Shown here piece after piece: positions 8,591 through 16,871 of a stretch of DNA of 64,000 nt. Position numbers and translations under genes: made by a program. The stretch covers positions 1 to 64,000 of the forward strand of contig JAFOEY010000015.1 of NCBI GenBank assembly GCA_017387565.1, given 5' to 3'. Within the stretch, counting starts at the first letter, position 1, and the number at the start of each line of letters is the position of its first letter. The notes below the pieces were generated by a model. The model made no database searches. It was not told the DNA's origin and saw only the letters and a list, made by a program, of their open reading frames with translations. The stretch comes from Lachnospiraceae bacterium. Lineage in GTDB: Bacteria > Bacillota > Clostridia > Lachnospirales > Lachnospiraceae.

Positions 8591-9819
8591 GAAAAGTAGT
8601 AATTACAGGATTAGGAGCAGTTACACCAATCGGAAACAATGTATCTTCCACCTGGGAAGCAGCAAAACAGGGTGTTTGCGGAATTGCTCCCATAACACAT
8701 TATGATACAGAAACACATAAAGTGAAACTGGCTGCCGAGGTAAAAGATTTTCCGTTAGAAGATTATTTTACAAAAGCCGAAGCCAGAAAATTAGATGATT
8801 TCTGTATTTACGCTTTGGCTGCAGCAAAGGAAGCGTTTGAGGATGCAGGGTTAAATATGGAAGTAGAAGATTCCGGACGTTGCGGTATTATTTTTTCGAG
8901 TGGAATTGGCGGTATTTCAACCATTCAGAGAGAAACCTTACGCGGACAGGAAAAGGGCTTTGATCGGATTTCACCCCATTTTATTCCGATGGCAATTGTC
9001 AATATGGCAGCAGGACATCTGGCAATAAAATACGGTTTTCACGGAATTTGTACTTCTGTTGTAACGGCGTGCGCAAGCGGAACCAATGCCATTGGTGATG
9101 CGTTCCGTCAGATCAAGGACGGATACCATGATGTCATGATGTGCGGTGGTTCGGAAGCTTCCATTACGGAACTTGGTATTGGCGGATTTACTTCCATGAA
9201 CGCATTGCATTTTGGTGATGATCCAAATCGCGCTTCTATTCCGTTTGATAAAGAACGCAGTGGTTTTGTCATGGGTGAAGGTGCGGGTGTACTGATTTTA
9301 GAAGAGTATGAGCATGCAAAGAAGAGAGGCGCACACATTTATTGTGAGATTGCCGGTTACGGTTCCACCTGTGATGCCAATCATGTAACGGCACCGCTTT
9401 CCGACGGAAGCATGGCAGCAAAATGTATGCAAAAGGCCATGGAAGAAGCTGATGTTAAGCCGGAGGAAATGAATTATATCAATGCACACGGAACATCTAC
9501 GGTTTTGAACGATAAGAGCGAAACACTTGCAGTTAAGACTGCATTTGGCGATGCCGCGGACAAACTGATGATCAGTTCTACAAAATCCATGACCGGTCAC
9601 CTGCTTGGTGCCAGCGGAGCAGTAGAAGCAATCTTAACCGCATTAAGTGTACAACAGGATACGGTGCTTCCGACCATCAATTACCGGGAACCGGATGAAA
9701 ACTGTGATTTAGACATTGTACCAAACACCATGAGAAAGGACACTGTCAATGTGGCAATGTCAAATTCACTTGGTTTTGGCGGACATAATGCAAGTATTGT
9801 ATTGAGAAAATGTGAATAA
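8587..9819 (+). CDS. fabF: Beta-ketoacyl-ACP synthase II (FabF)
   Basis: 410-aa elongating condensing enzyme. The Cys-His-His triad is visible in VTACASGTNA, NAHGTSTVLND and KSMTGHLLGASG. The start is ATG 8587, eight bases after GGAGG and overlapping the fabG stop as ATGA; upstream in-frame codons are ignored. It is the last gene of the fab operon and is followed 30 bases later by a strong hairpin. Confidence 0.96.
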   Translation: MRKVVITGLGAVTPIGNNVSSTWEAAKQGVCGIAPITHYDTETHKVKLAAEVKDFPLEDYFTKAEARKLDDFCIYALAAAKEAFEDAGLNMEVEDSGRCGIIFSSGIGGISTIQRETLRGQEKGFDRISPHFIPMAIVNMAAGHLAIKYGFHGICTSVVTACASGTNAIGDAFRQIKDGYHDVMMCGGSEASITELGIGGFTSMNALHFGDDPNRASIPFDKERSGFVMGEGAGVLILEEYEHAKKRGAHIYCEIAGYGSTCDANHVTAPLSDGSMAAKCMQKAMEEADVKPEEMNYINAHGTSTVLNDKSETLAVKTAFGDAADKLMISSTKSMTGHLLGASGAVEAILTALSVQQDTVLPTINYREPDENCDLDIVPNTMRKDTVNVAMSNSLGFGGHNASIVLRKCE

Positions 9820-9849
9820 ATTTGCCTTTTTAGTGGCATATACAAACAA

Positions 9850-9906
9850 AAATGCCCGGTTTCAACAGTCTGAAGATGATGTCTGAGTTTTGAAACCGGG
9901 CATTTT
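9850..9906 (+). terminator. Terminator of the fab operon, formed by the family A core hairpin
   Basis: Arms ATGCCCGGTTTCAA and TTGAAACCGGGCAT enclose an inner AGTCTGAAG loop and end in CATTTTAATA. The arms match the core hairpin of family A elements (1-164, 29316-29554, 45605-45842) but in inverted orientation and without the outer terminal repeats, so either the core has been separated from the element or the element has decayed around it. Confidence 0.85.
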
Positions 9907-9970
9907 AATAATACTTTGATATATTTCCGATAACCAATCCGAAGAGGGAATAGAATGTCAGATAAGGGTT

Positions 9971-9999
9971 TTGCAAATAAAAGGGATGTCTGCTATACT
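9971..9999 (+). promoter_or_regulatory. Promoter of the MarR-family gene
   Basis: TTGCAA (9971-9976) and TATACT (9994-9999) with a 17-base spacer. The start site would be near 10006, so the ~185-bp family B element at 10021-10205 lies within the 5' leader of the regulator mRNA. Confidence 0.7.
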
Positions 10000-10020
10000 T
10001 TCACATAGACAAATAATTAT

Positions 10021-10205
10021 GATACCAGGGTCAAAAGGTCATACTTTTCATGCTCGCATGAAAAAGTATGACTTTGGGACCCGCAAAACATGAGAAAGTA
10101 GCCCGATCGGGGCGGATTTCGAATGTTTTAGGATTGCGAGAGCACAAAGTGCGTAGCAATCCGTTGGTATCATGGGGGCAAAATACCTTTTGACCCCAAC
10201 ATCAT
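10021..10205. mobile_element. MITE-like element family B, copy 1
   Basis: 185-bp non-coding element with imperfect terminal inverted repeats (GATACCAGGGTCAAAAGG at the left; the right end read in reverse begins ATGATGTTGGGGTCAAAAGG). It is flanked by a 6-bp duplication AATTAT (10015-10020 and 10206-10211). Inside are two hairpins, CATACTTTT...AAAAGTATG and GGATTGC...GCAATCC. Copies at 30724-30824 (internally deleted) and 52375-52560. It sits between the promoter and coding region of the MarR gene. Confidence 0.88.
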
Positions 10206-10273
10206 AATTATAAAAAGAAATATCGGAAATAATTGATAAAATCATTTATGGAATGATAGGAGATGAATATATC

Positions 10274-10738
10274 ATGGATCAAGACACTATGTTGCAGAAT
10301 GCTTTTAGTGCTGTATATATGAAATTTAAATTACATTTTTATCAAAAGGTGTTTGAAAAAATTTTGAATCGCGAAGCTACACTGACAACAGTGGAAACGT
10401 TTTGTATGGAGATTATTTATGCATTAGACCATCCCACGGTGGCAGAGTTTGCAAAGGTGGCGAATATTTCATCACCAAATGCGGCATACAAAGTTAATAA
10501 CCTGATAAAAAAGGGATATCTGGAAAAAAGGCAGTCAGAGGATGACAAGAGAGAATATCATCTGGTTCCCACAGAGAAATATATGGATTATTATAATATC
10601 AGTTATACTTATATGGATACCGTATTAAAACGGGTACAGGAAAGATTTAGCAAAGATGAGGTTGATGAGCTTGTCAGAATTTTGAATACAACGGCAGATG
10701 AACTGATGCCGGAAATCGAGTTGAAACATATTTCGTGA
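10274..10738 (+). CDS. MarR-family transcriptional regulator, FabT-like
   Basis: 154-aa winged-helix protein. The recognition region is VAEFAKVANISSPNAAYKVN, followed by a wing with KRQSEDDKREYH and C-terminal dimerisation helices. I chose ATG 10274, eleven bases after AGGAG (10258-10262), over ATG 10253, which lies before that site. Its place directly behind the fab operon matches the usual context of FabT-type repressors that answer to acyl-ACP; the assignment rests on context, and the candidate operator is the repeat at 228-255. Its leader is interrupted by a family B element. Confidence 0.8.
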   Translation: MDQDTMLQNAFSAVYMKFKLHFYQKVFEKILNREATLTTVETFCMEIIYALDHPTVAEFAKVANISSPNAAYKVNNLIKKGYLEKRQSEDDKREYHLVPTEKYMDYYNISYTYMDTVLKRVQERFSKDEVDELVRILNTTADELMPEIELKHIS

Positions 10739-10943
10739 TGTTTTTTTGATGATAAAAAAGGTAATATGAGTAAAAAGGGAAAAGAAGAAGTATAAAAGAA
10801 ATATAAAGAAAAAGGGAAATGATTATAGGGAAAAGATAAAAAGGGTTAGAATATCAAAAGTAACAGCTAAAGAGTATAAATCGGGTTATAGAAGACAAAA
10901 GAATGATCTGGAAATGTCTGATAAAAGTACATGAGGAAAATAT
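10739..10943. other. AT- and purine-rich intergenic region
   Basis: 205 bases, strongly A/G-rich on the + strand with many short AAAAGG and AAAAAG runs. I see no clear promoter, hairpin terminator or ORF, though a LuxR gene promoter must lie here or upstream. Confidence 0.5.
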
Positions 10944-13445
10944 ATGGACGCATATTTGCAAAAAGAAAAAGAAAACAGGACATTTATTTCAGAGCGTTTA
11001 AGACACGCTCTGGATGACTGTGCTCATAAAACCGTCACGGTTGTTGTTGCCCCGACCGGATATGGAAAAACCGTGGCAATCCGGAATTTCTGTGAGAGGG
11101 TGCAGATGCCTGTTATATGGATTAATATATATGACCACGATTATACCCGCACATGGGTTTCTTTTTGTCGTATGATGTTTACTGATTCTGAAATTGCCAA
11201 TCAATTGGAAAAATGGCCCTTCCCGATAGAAGGCTTACAGAGAGACAATTTCGCAAAAGCATTTGGAAGTGTATTAAAACAGGGACCGGTTACCATTGTA
11301 TTTGATGATTATCATTTGATTCAAAGTCCGCAGATTGGTGATTTTTTTCAGTTCATCGCCAGAGAATTTGCGTCTTTGTTTCATTTGATCATCATTTCAC
11401 AAAAACAGGTATTTGATGTGGAAAACATTGCATTTGCAACAGGAAAAATCAATCGGATTACTTCCGATGATTTGCGACTTCAAAGAGAAGATGTGCCGGC
11501 GTATTTGAAATTGTTTGACCTTGCGCCGGATTTAATTGAAAATAAAGATGCGTTGAAAGAACTGTATGAGAAATCCGAGGGATGGATTTCCATGATTTAT
11601 GTGTCGGTCTTAAACTATTTAAGAACAGGGAAAAGTGATACCTGTGCGGATATGGAGCATCTGGTTAATCGGGTTGTTTATGAATCCTGCTCGAAAAACA
11701 CCCAGCATTTTCTTTCCTTTTTACTGGGAATTCAGGATTTTAGTAAGGAACAGGCCGATTTCTTTAATTTTGGCGAAGACAGCGAACCATTTTTGCAGGA
11801 ATTGATGCAGAATCACGCTTTTATCAGCTATGACAGTAAAACAGAAATGTATCATATTCATACTATTTTCATGGACTGCATCAGACATCATTTTGAAAAG
11901 CTCAGTCTTGTGGAAAAGTGTATCCGATATGAACGGATGGCAGAATATTATATTGAGCAGAGAGATTATAATAAAGCACTCGCCTGGTATGAAAAAGCAG
12001 GAAATTATGAGGGCGTTTTAAGGACAATTGAATTGTTTGAAACCATTTGTTCGGAAACAGAAGACAGAGAGTTGTTTATCCAGTGTTTTGATCATTGTCC
12101 CGAATCTTTATTTGAAGATTATCCGCTCAGTCTGATTTTGTTTATGTGGCGTTTTTACAATTATGGGGAAAAGGAGCGGTTGTATCGCTGCCGGATGATG
12201 TTTGAGCGGATTATGAAACAGATTAAGCTGGCGAAAGAAGATCGGGATTATCTTTGGAAGGCTTATTATTTCTTCCTTTATCAGAATGCCTTTAACAATC
12301 AGGAGGAAATGCTTGTTTACTTAAAAAAAGCATTTGAGTATTCGGAAAAAGAACTGCCGAGAGTAGACCGGAATATTCCCCGGAATTTTGGAAATCCTTC
12401 TTTGTTACATATGTTTTATGCCGGTGGCAATCCGGATGTGATGATTGCCCAAATGGAACAACAGTTTGATGAATTGCATCGTCATGCTGTTTTTTCCATG
12501 GATGGAATGATTGAACTGGCAAAAGCAGAAAAGTCTTACTTTGTGGCAGAGTTTGAAGAAGCGGAACTGCTGTGTCATGATGCATTGCGGTTGTTTCGAA
12601 AGCATGATCTTGTCTGTTATGAAATTAGTGCCTATCATCTGCTGGCACAGATTGCTTTTATGTATGGAGATATGGATTCCATCAAAAAGAATCTGTCCGC
12701 TATGATTGAACTGGTGTTACAACGAGGTCGGGATAATTCACCGCTAGCATATACGGTTGATATGTGTGAAGCATTTTTTTATGTGAATGTCCATTACTCG
12801 CAGTATTTAGGAGAATGGATAGACAATCTTGAAGAGACACCACAAGAAATCATGCCACAGACAGAAGCCTATTCTTTTATGCTCCGTGCATCCATAGCGC
12901 TGCACCATGAGAAATTTAAGCAGATTTTATCTTATAAAGGGCTGATGCTTTCGAGTCTTAGGGATTATCCTTCCAAATTTACCGAAGGGGCATTGAATCT
13001 TGTTTTTGCATCTGCATCCGCTTCGTTGGGAAGAATTGAAGATGCCAAGCAGTATATCAGAAACTGTACAAATTTGGTCGGTTTCTGGCCTGTTATGCTG
13101 TATGCCCGGTATGGACAGTGGATGATGCAGCCGCTTCAGGAACTGGCGGAAGAAGATGAAAGATATAAAGATATGATTGTCATGTGCAGAAAGATGACAA
13201 CCATAAAACGGAATTTAAATGAAAAAGGATTCACGGGAGTCTTTCCGACCTTGACAAAAAGAGAAAACGATATTGCCATTCTGGCGATGGATGGTTTGAG
13301 CAATAAACAGATTTCGGCACAATTATTTATCAGTGAAAATACAGTCAAGAGCTCATTAAAAAATATATTTACAAAATTGGGAATCTCGTCCCGCAGGGAT
13401 TTGTTAAAAGCGGCTCAGACCGGTTGTGGATTTGGTACGATATAA
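10944..13445 (+). CDS. MalT-like LuxR-family ATPase regulator (LAL)
   Basis: 833-aa transcription regulator. The N-terminal P-loop is APTGYGKT (36-43) with a Walker B-like VFDDYH near residue 120, then an AAA/STAND-type ATPase and a long helical TPR-like middle. A LuxR helix-turn-helix ends the protein (about 765-825: TKRENDIAILAMDG, SENTVKSSLKNIFTKLGI). Such proteins bind a small inducer and ATP, then oligomerise on DNA. There is no sugar-utilisation operon next to it, so its target is unknown. It starts at ATG 10944 after GAGGAA and is followed by hisS, which has its own promoter. Confidence 0.9.
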   Translation: MDAYLQKEKENRTFISERLRHALDDCAHKTVTVVVAPTGYGKTVAIRNFCERVQMPVIWINIYDHDYTRTWVSFCRMMFTDSEIANQLEKWPFPIEGLQRDNFAKAFGSVLKQGPVTIVFDDYHLIQSPQIGDFFQFIAREFASLFHLIIISQKQVFDVENIAFATGKINRITSDDLRLQREDVPAYLKLFDLAPDLIENKDALKELYEKSEGWISMIYVSVLNYLRTGKSDTCADMEHLVNRVVYESCSKNTQHFLSFLLGIQDFSKEQADFFNFGEDSEPFLQELMQNHAFISYDSKTEMYHIHTIFMDCIRHHFEKLSLVEKCIRYERMAEYYIEQRDYNKALAWYEKAGNYEGVLRTIELFETICSETEDRELFIQCFDHCPESLFEDYPLSLILFMWRFYNYGEKERLYRCRMMFERIMKQIKLAKEDRDYLWKAYYFFLYQNAFNNQEEMLVYLKKAFEYSEKELPRVDRNIPRNFGNPSLLHMFYAGGNPDVMIAQMEQQFDELHRHAVFSMDGMIELAKAEKSYFVAEFEEAELLCHDALRLFRKHDLVCYEISAYHLLAQIAFMYGDMDSIKKNLSAMIELVLQRGRDNSPLAYTVDMCEAFFYVNVHYSQYLGEWIDNLEETPQEIMPQTEAYSFMLRASIALHHEKFKQILSYKGLMLSSLRDYPSKFTEGALNLVFASASASLGRIEDAKQYIRNCTNLVGFWPVMLYARYGQWMMQPLQELAEEDERYKDMIVMCRKMTTIKRNLNEKGFTGVFPTLTKRENDIAILAMDGLSNKQISAQLFISENTVKSSLKNIFTKLGISSRRDLLKAAQTGCGFGTI

Positions 13446-13460
13446 AATCCCCGTTTTTAC

Positions 13461-13489
13461 TTGTGGTATCTGTTAAAACGTTGTAGAAT
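13461..13489 (+). promoter_or_regulatory. Promoter of hisS
   Basis: TTGTGG (13461-13466) and TAGAAT (13484-13489) with a 17-base spacer, 33 bases before hisS. I found no T-box-like leader; the space from the LuxR stop to hisS is under 80 bases. Confidence 0.55.
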
Positions 13490-13521
13490 ATGGTTGGTAA
13501 AAAACAGAAAGAGGACAGATT

Positions 13522-14784
13522 ATGGCTTTAAATAAGAAACCCGTAACCGGAATGAAAGATGTATTGCCGTCAGAAATGCAGATACGCGATTATGTCATGG
13601 CAGTCATCAAAGAAAATTATCGTAAATTCGGTTTTACACCGATTGAGACTCCCTGCGTGGAATCGATTGAAAATCTTTCGAGCAAACAGGGCGGAGAAAA
13701 TGAAAAACTGATATTCAAAATCATGAAACGAGGCGATAAGCTGAATCTTGCAACGGCAGAAAGTGAGGCTGATCTGGTGGACGGAGGTCTGCGTTATGAT
13801 TTGACACTTCCTTTGGCAAGATATTATTCTAACAATGCAGCAGTACTTCCCAAACCGTTTAAGGCATTGCAGATGGGAAGTGTATGGCGTGCCGACAGAC
13901 CGCAGAAAGGTCGCTTCAGACAGTTTGTTCAGTGTGATATCGATATTCTCGGAGAACCGAGCAATTTAGCAGAAATCGAATTGATTTTAGCAACTACCAC
14001 AACACTTGGAAAACTTGGCTTTTCCGGGTTTAAGGTTCGTATCAATGAGAGAAGAATCTTAAAGGCAATGGCAGTTTATGCAGGTTTTTCGGAGGAAGAA
14101 CTGGATACGGTATTCATTATTCTGGATAAAATGGACAAGATCGGAAAAGACGGTGTCAAAGAGGATCTGGTTGCCAATGGTTTTGAGCAGACCAAGGTTG
14201 ATAAATATATGGCGTTGTTTGACGGAATCGAGAATGCAGAAGATGGAATTGCATATCTGGGTGAGACTTTGGGTGACTGCTTGGAAGAGGATGTAGTTCA
14301 GAATTTGACCGAGATCAAAGAAAGTGTTTCTGCAACGGTAGATACGGATTTTGAAATTGTTTTTGATCCAACATTGGTAAGAGGTATGTCTTACTATACC
14401 GGAACTATTTTTGAAATTGAAATGCCGCAGTTTGGCAGTTCCGTGGCAGGTGGCGGCCGTTATGACAAGATGGTTGGCCGTTTTACGGGACAGGATACAC
14501 CGGCATGTGGTTTTTCTATCGGATTTGAACGTATCATTACTATTTTAATGGATGAAAACTTCCGGATTCCGGATCAGGCAAAGAAGATTGCTTATCTTGT
14601 TGAAAAAGGAATTTCCACACAGGATTTATGCAAAGTCATTGCAAAAGCGCAGGAAGAAAGAGCTGCCGGTAAGCAGGTTTTGGTTGTGCGCATGAACAAA
14701 AATAAAAAATTCCAGAAGCAGCAGCTGATGGAAGAGGGATATGAAGAATTTGAAGATTTTTACAAAGCTCCGCTTAAGTTGTAG
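13522..14784 (+). CDS. hisS: Histidyl-tRNA synthetase
   Basis: 420-aa class II synthetase charging tRNA-His. Motif 2 contains FKALQMGSVWRADRPQKGR; the histidine-binding motifs are LVRGMSYYTG and AGGGRYDKMVG. Motif 3 is GFSIGFERI. The C-terminal anticodon-binding region after residue 350 is only ~70 residues and weakly conserved, so it may be a compact variant. The HisA motifs argue for a true HisRS rather than HisZ. Confidence 0.93.
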   Translation: MALNKKPVTGMKDVLPSEMQIRDYVMAVIKENYRKFGFTPIETPCVESIENLSSKQGGENEKLIFKIMKRGDKLNLATAESEADLVDGGLRYDLTLPLARYYSNNAAVLPKPFKALQMGSVWRADRPQKGRFRQFVQCDIDILGEPSNLAEIELILATTTTLGKLGFSGFKVRINERRILKAMAVYAGFSEEELDTVFIILDKMDKIGKDGVKEDLVANGFEQTKVDKYMALFDGIENAEDGIAYLGETLGDCLEEDVVQNLTEIKESVSATVDTDFEIVFDPTLVRGMSYYTGTIFEIEMPQFGSSVAGGGRYDKMVGRFTGQDTPACGFSIGFERIITILMDENFRIPDQAKKIAYLVEKGISTQDLCKVIAKAQEERAAGKQVLVVRMNKNKKFQKQQLMEEGYEEFEDFYKAPLKL

Positions 14785-14931
14785 TGTTTTTTGTAATGGT
14801 TTTCCATAATGATTTATATGATGGATTTCATGTAATGGATTTCACATGTTTTTGTAATAGACTTTTGGGAATAATTTTATTATCTATAAATAGAAGATTT
14901 TATCCCAACAAATACTTCAGGAGGCAGTAAA
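14785..14931. repeat. Short degenerate repeats between hisS and aspS
   Basis: The 147-base spacer contains repeated variants of GTAATGGATTTCACAT (for example around 14797-14850). The repeats may fold, but no T-run-bearing terminator or T-box specifier stem is evident. A GGAGG ribosome-binding site precedes aspS. Confidence 0.45.
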
Positions 14932-16740
14932 ATGGCAGAATCAATGAAAGGATTAAAACGCACGCATCGTTGTACGGAAGTTAGCAATGCTAACATTGGT
15001 GAAACTGTTACCGTTATGGGATGGGTTGCGAAACAGAGAAATAAAGGCGGTATCATTTTTGTGGATTTAAGAGACCGCAGCGGTATTTTGCAGATTATTT
15101 TTGAAGAAGATAAGTGCGGCAGTGAAAGCTTTGCAAAAGCAGAGAGAATGCGAAGTGAATTTGTCATTGCGGTTGTTGGTAAGGTGTGCAAGCGTGAAGG
15201 TGCGGTTAATGAAAACCTTGCAACCGGCGATATTGAAGTTATTGCTAAGGAGGTTCGTATTCTTTCCGAATCAGAGACCCCTCCTTTCCCGATTGAAGAA
15301 AACAGCAAGACCAAAGAAGAAATCCGCTTAAAATACAGATATCTGGATTTAAGACGTCCGGATATTCAGAGAAATTTGATTTTAAGAAGTAAAATTTGTG
15401 CCGAAGTCCGTGACTTTATGACCAAGGAAGGCTTTTTGGAAATTGAAACCCCGATTTTAAATAAATCTACACCGGAAGGTGCCAGAGATTATCTGGTTCC
15501 AAGCCGTGTGCATCCCGGTAATTTTTATGCACTTCCGCAGTCACCGCAGCTTTTTAAACAGCTTTTGATGTGCTCCGGTTATGATCGCTATATCCAGATT
15601 GCAAAATGTTTCCGTGATGAAGATTTACGTGCGGACAGACAGCCGGAATTTACCCAGATTGATATGGAGTTGTCTTTTGTCGATGCGGAAGATGTTATGG
15701 ATGTCAATGAAAGACTGATTGCCGATGTCTGTGAGAAAGCAATCGGATTAAAGGTGGAACTTCCCTTACCGCGCATTACATGGCAGGATGCAATGGACCG
15801 TTACGGCTCCGACAAACCGGATACCCGTTTCGGCATGGAACTTGTCAATGTATCCGATGTTGTGAAAAACTGCGGTTTTGGTGTGTTTACATCCGCTTTA
15901 CAGGCAGGTGGATCCGTCAGAGGTATCAATGTCAAAGGACAGGCCGGTATGCCTCGTAAGAAAATTGATGCACTGGTTGATTCTGCCAAAGGAAACGGTG
16001 CAAAAGGCCTTGCATATCTGGCTGTTTTGGAAGATGGTACCTACAAATCATCCTTTGCCAAATTCATGACAGAAGAAGAACTGGATGCCTTGGTAAAAGC
16101 TATGGGTGGCGAAAAAGGTGACTTATTGTTATTTGCGGCAGACCGCAATAAAATCGTTTGGAATGTTCTTGGTGCACTCCGTTTAGAGCTTGGTCATTCA
16201 CTTGGCCTGATTGATGAAAATCAGTTCAATTTCTTATGGGTTGTAGAGTTCCCGTTACTGGAGTGGAGTGATGAAGAAGAACGGTTTGTGGCAATGCATC
16301 ATCCATTTACCATGCCGATGGAAGAAGACTGGCAGTATATTGATACCGATCCCGGCCGCGTCAGAGCAAAGGCTTATGACATTGTTTTAAACGGTGTTGA
16401 ATTAGGCGGCGGTTCTGTCAGAATTCATCAGAACGATATTCAGGAAAAGATGTTTGAAGTATTAGGCTTTACAAAAGAAAGCGCATGGGAGCGTTTTGGA
16501 TTTTTGTTAAATGCATTTAAATATGGTGTACCTCCGCATGCCGGTCTTGCCTATGGTCTGGATCGACTGGTTATGCTTTTGGTAAAAGCAGACAGTATCC
16601 GTGAGGTTATTGCTTTCCCTAAGGTAAAAGATGCAAGCTGCTTATTGACCAATGCACCTGATGTGGTTGATCAAAAACAGTTAGATGAATTACAGATTGC
16701 ATTAAATCTGGTGGAAGAGACCGAAGAAAAAACAGAATAA
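14932..16740 (+). CDS. aspS: Aspartyl-tRNA synthetase, bacterial type
   Basis: 602-aa class IIb synthetase. An N-terminal OB fold binds the anticodon (VTVMGWVAKQRNKGG), the catalytic core contains FRDEDLRADRQPEFTQID (motif 2), and a bacterial GAD insertion lies in the middle. Motif 3 is GLAYGLDRLVMLL. Full length. Whether it also charges tRNA-Asn cannot be judged from this window. Confidence 0.96.
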   Translation: MAESMKGLKRTHRCTEVSNANIGETVTVMGWVAKQRNKGGIIFVDLRDRSGILQIIFEEDKCGSESFAKAERMRSEFVIAVVGKVCKREGAVNENLATGDIEVIAKEVRILSESETPPFPIEENSKTKEEIRLKYRYLDLRRPDIQRNLILRSKICAEVRDFMTKEGFLEIETPILNKSTPEGARDYLVPSRVHPGNFYALPQSPQLFKQLLMCSGYDRYIQIAKCFRDEDLRADRQPEFTQIDMELSFVDAEDVMDVNERLIADVCEKAIGLKVELPLPRITWQDAMDRYGSDKPDTRFGMELVNVSDVVKNCGFGVFTSALQAGGSVRGINVKGQAGMPRKKIDALVDSAKGNGAKGLAYLAVLEDGTYKSSFAKFMTEEELDALVKAMGGEKGDLLLFAADRNKIVWNVLGALRLELGHSLGLIDENQFNFLWVVEFPLLEWSDEEERFVAMHHPFTMPMEEDWQYIDTDPGRVRAKAYDIVLNGVELGGGSVRIHQNDIQEKMFEVLGFTKESAWERFGFLLNAFKYGVPPHAGLAYGLDRLVMLLVKADSIREVIAFPKVKDASCLLTNAPDVVDQKQLDELQIALNLVEETEEKTE

Positions 16741-16871
16741 AATAAGGAAATGCACAATTTATTTTGAAGGTAAAACAGGTTTTTACAATCGCTGAAACAG
16801 ACGCGCGTAGTAAAAGACTTTTTCGGGAAAATGGTTGTGCATTTCTTAATTTAATGAAAAGGAGAATTGAT
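16741..16871 (+). other. Structured leader or terminator region before the dehydrogenase gene
   Basis: AAATGCACAA (about 16748-16757) and its reverse complement TTGTGCATTT (about 16835-16844) lie ~90 bases apart and would close a long stem over the spacer. The right arm is followed by CTTAATTTAATG rather than a T-run, so it is either a leader structure or a weak terminator. It matches no RNA family I recognise. Confidence 0.4.

Noticed and set aside
10048..10245. 65-aa minus-strand ORF over family B copy 1
   Set aside because: It lies inside the inverted-repeat element and is not kept in the deleted copy.
13446..13521. T-box leader of hisS or aspS
   Set aside because: The hisS space is under 80 bases and neither spacer shows a T-box sequence or an antiterminator-terminator pair.
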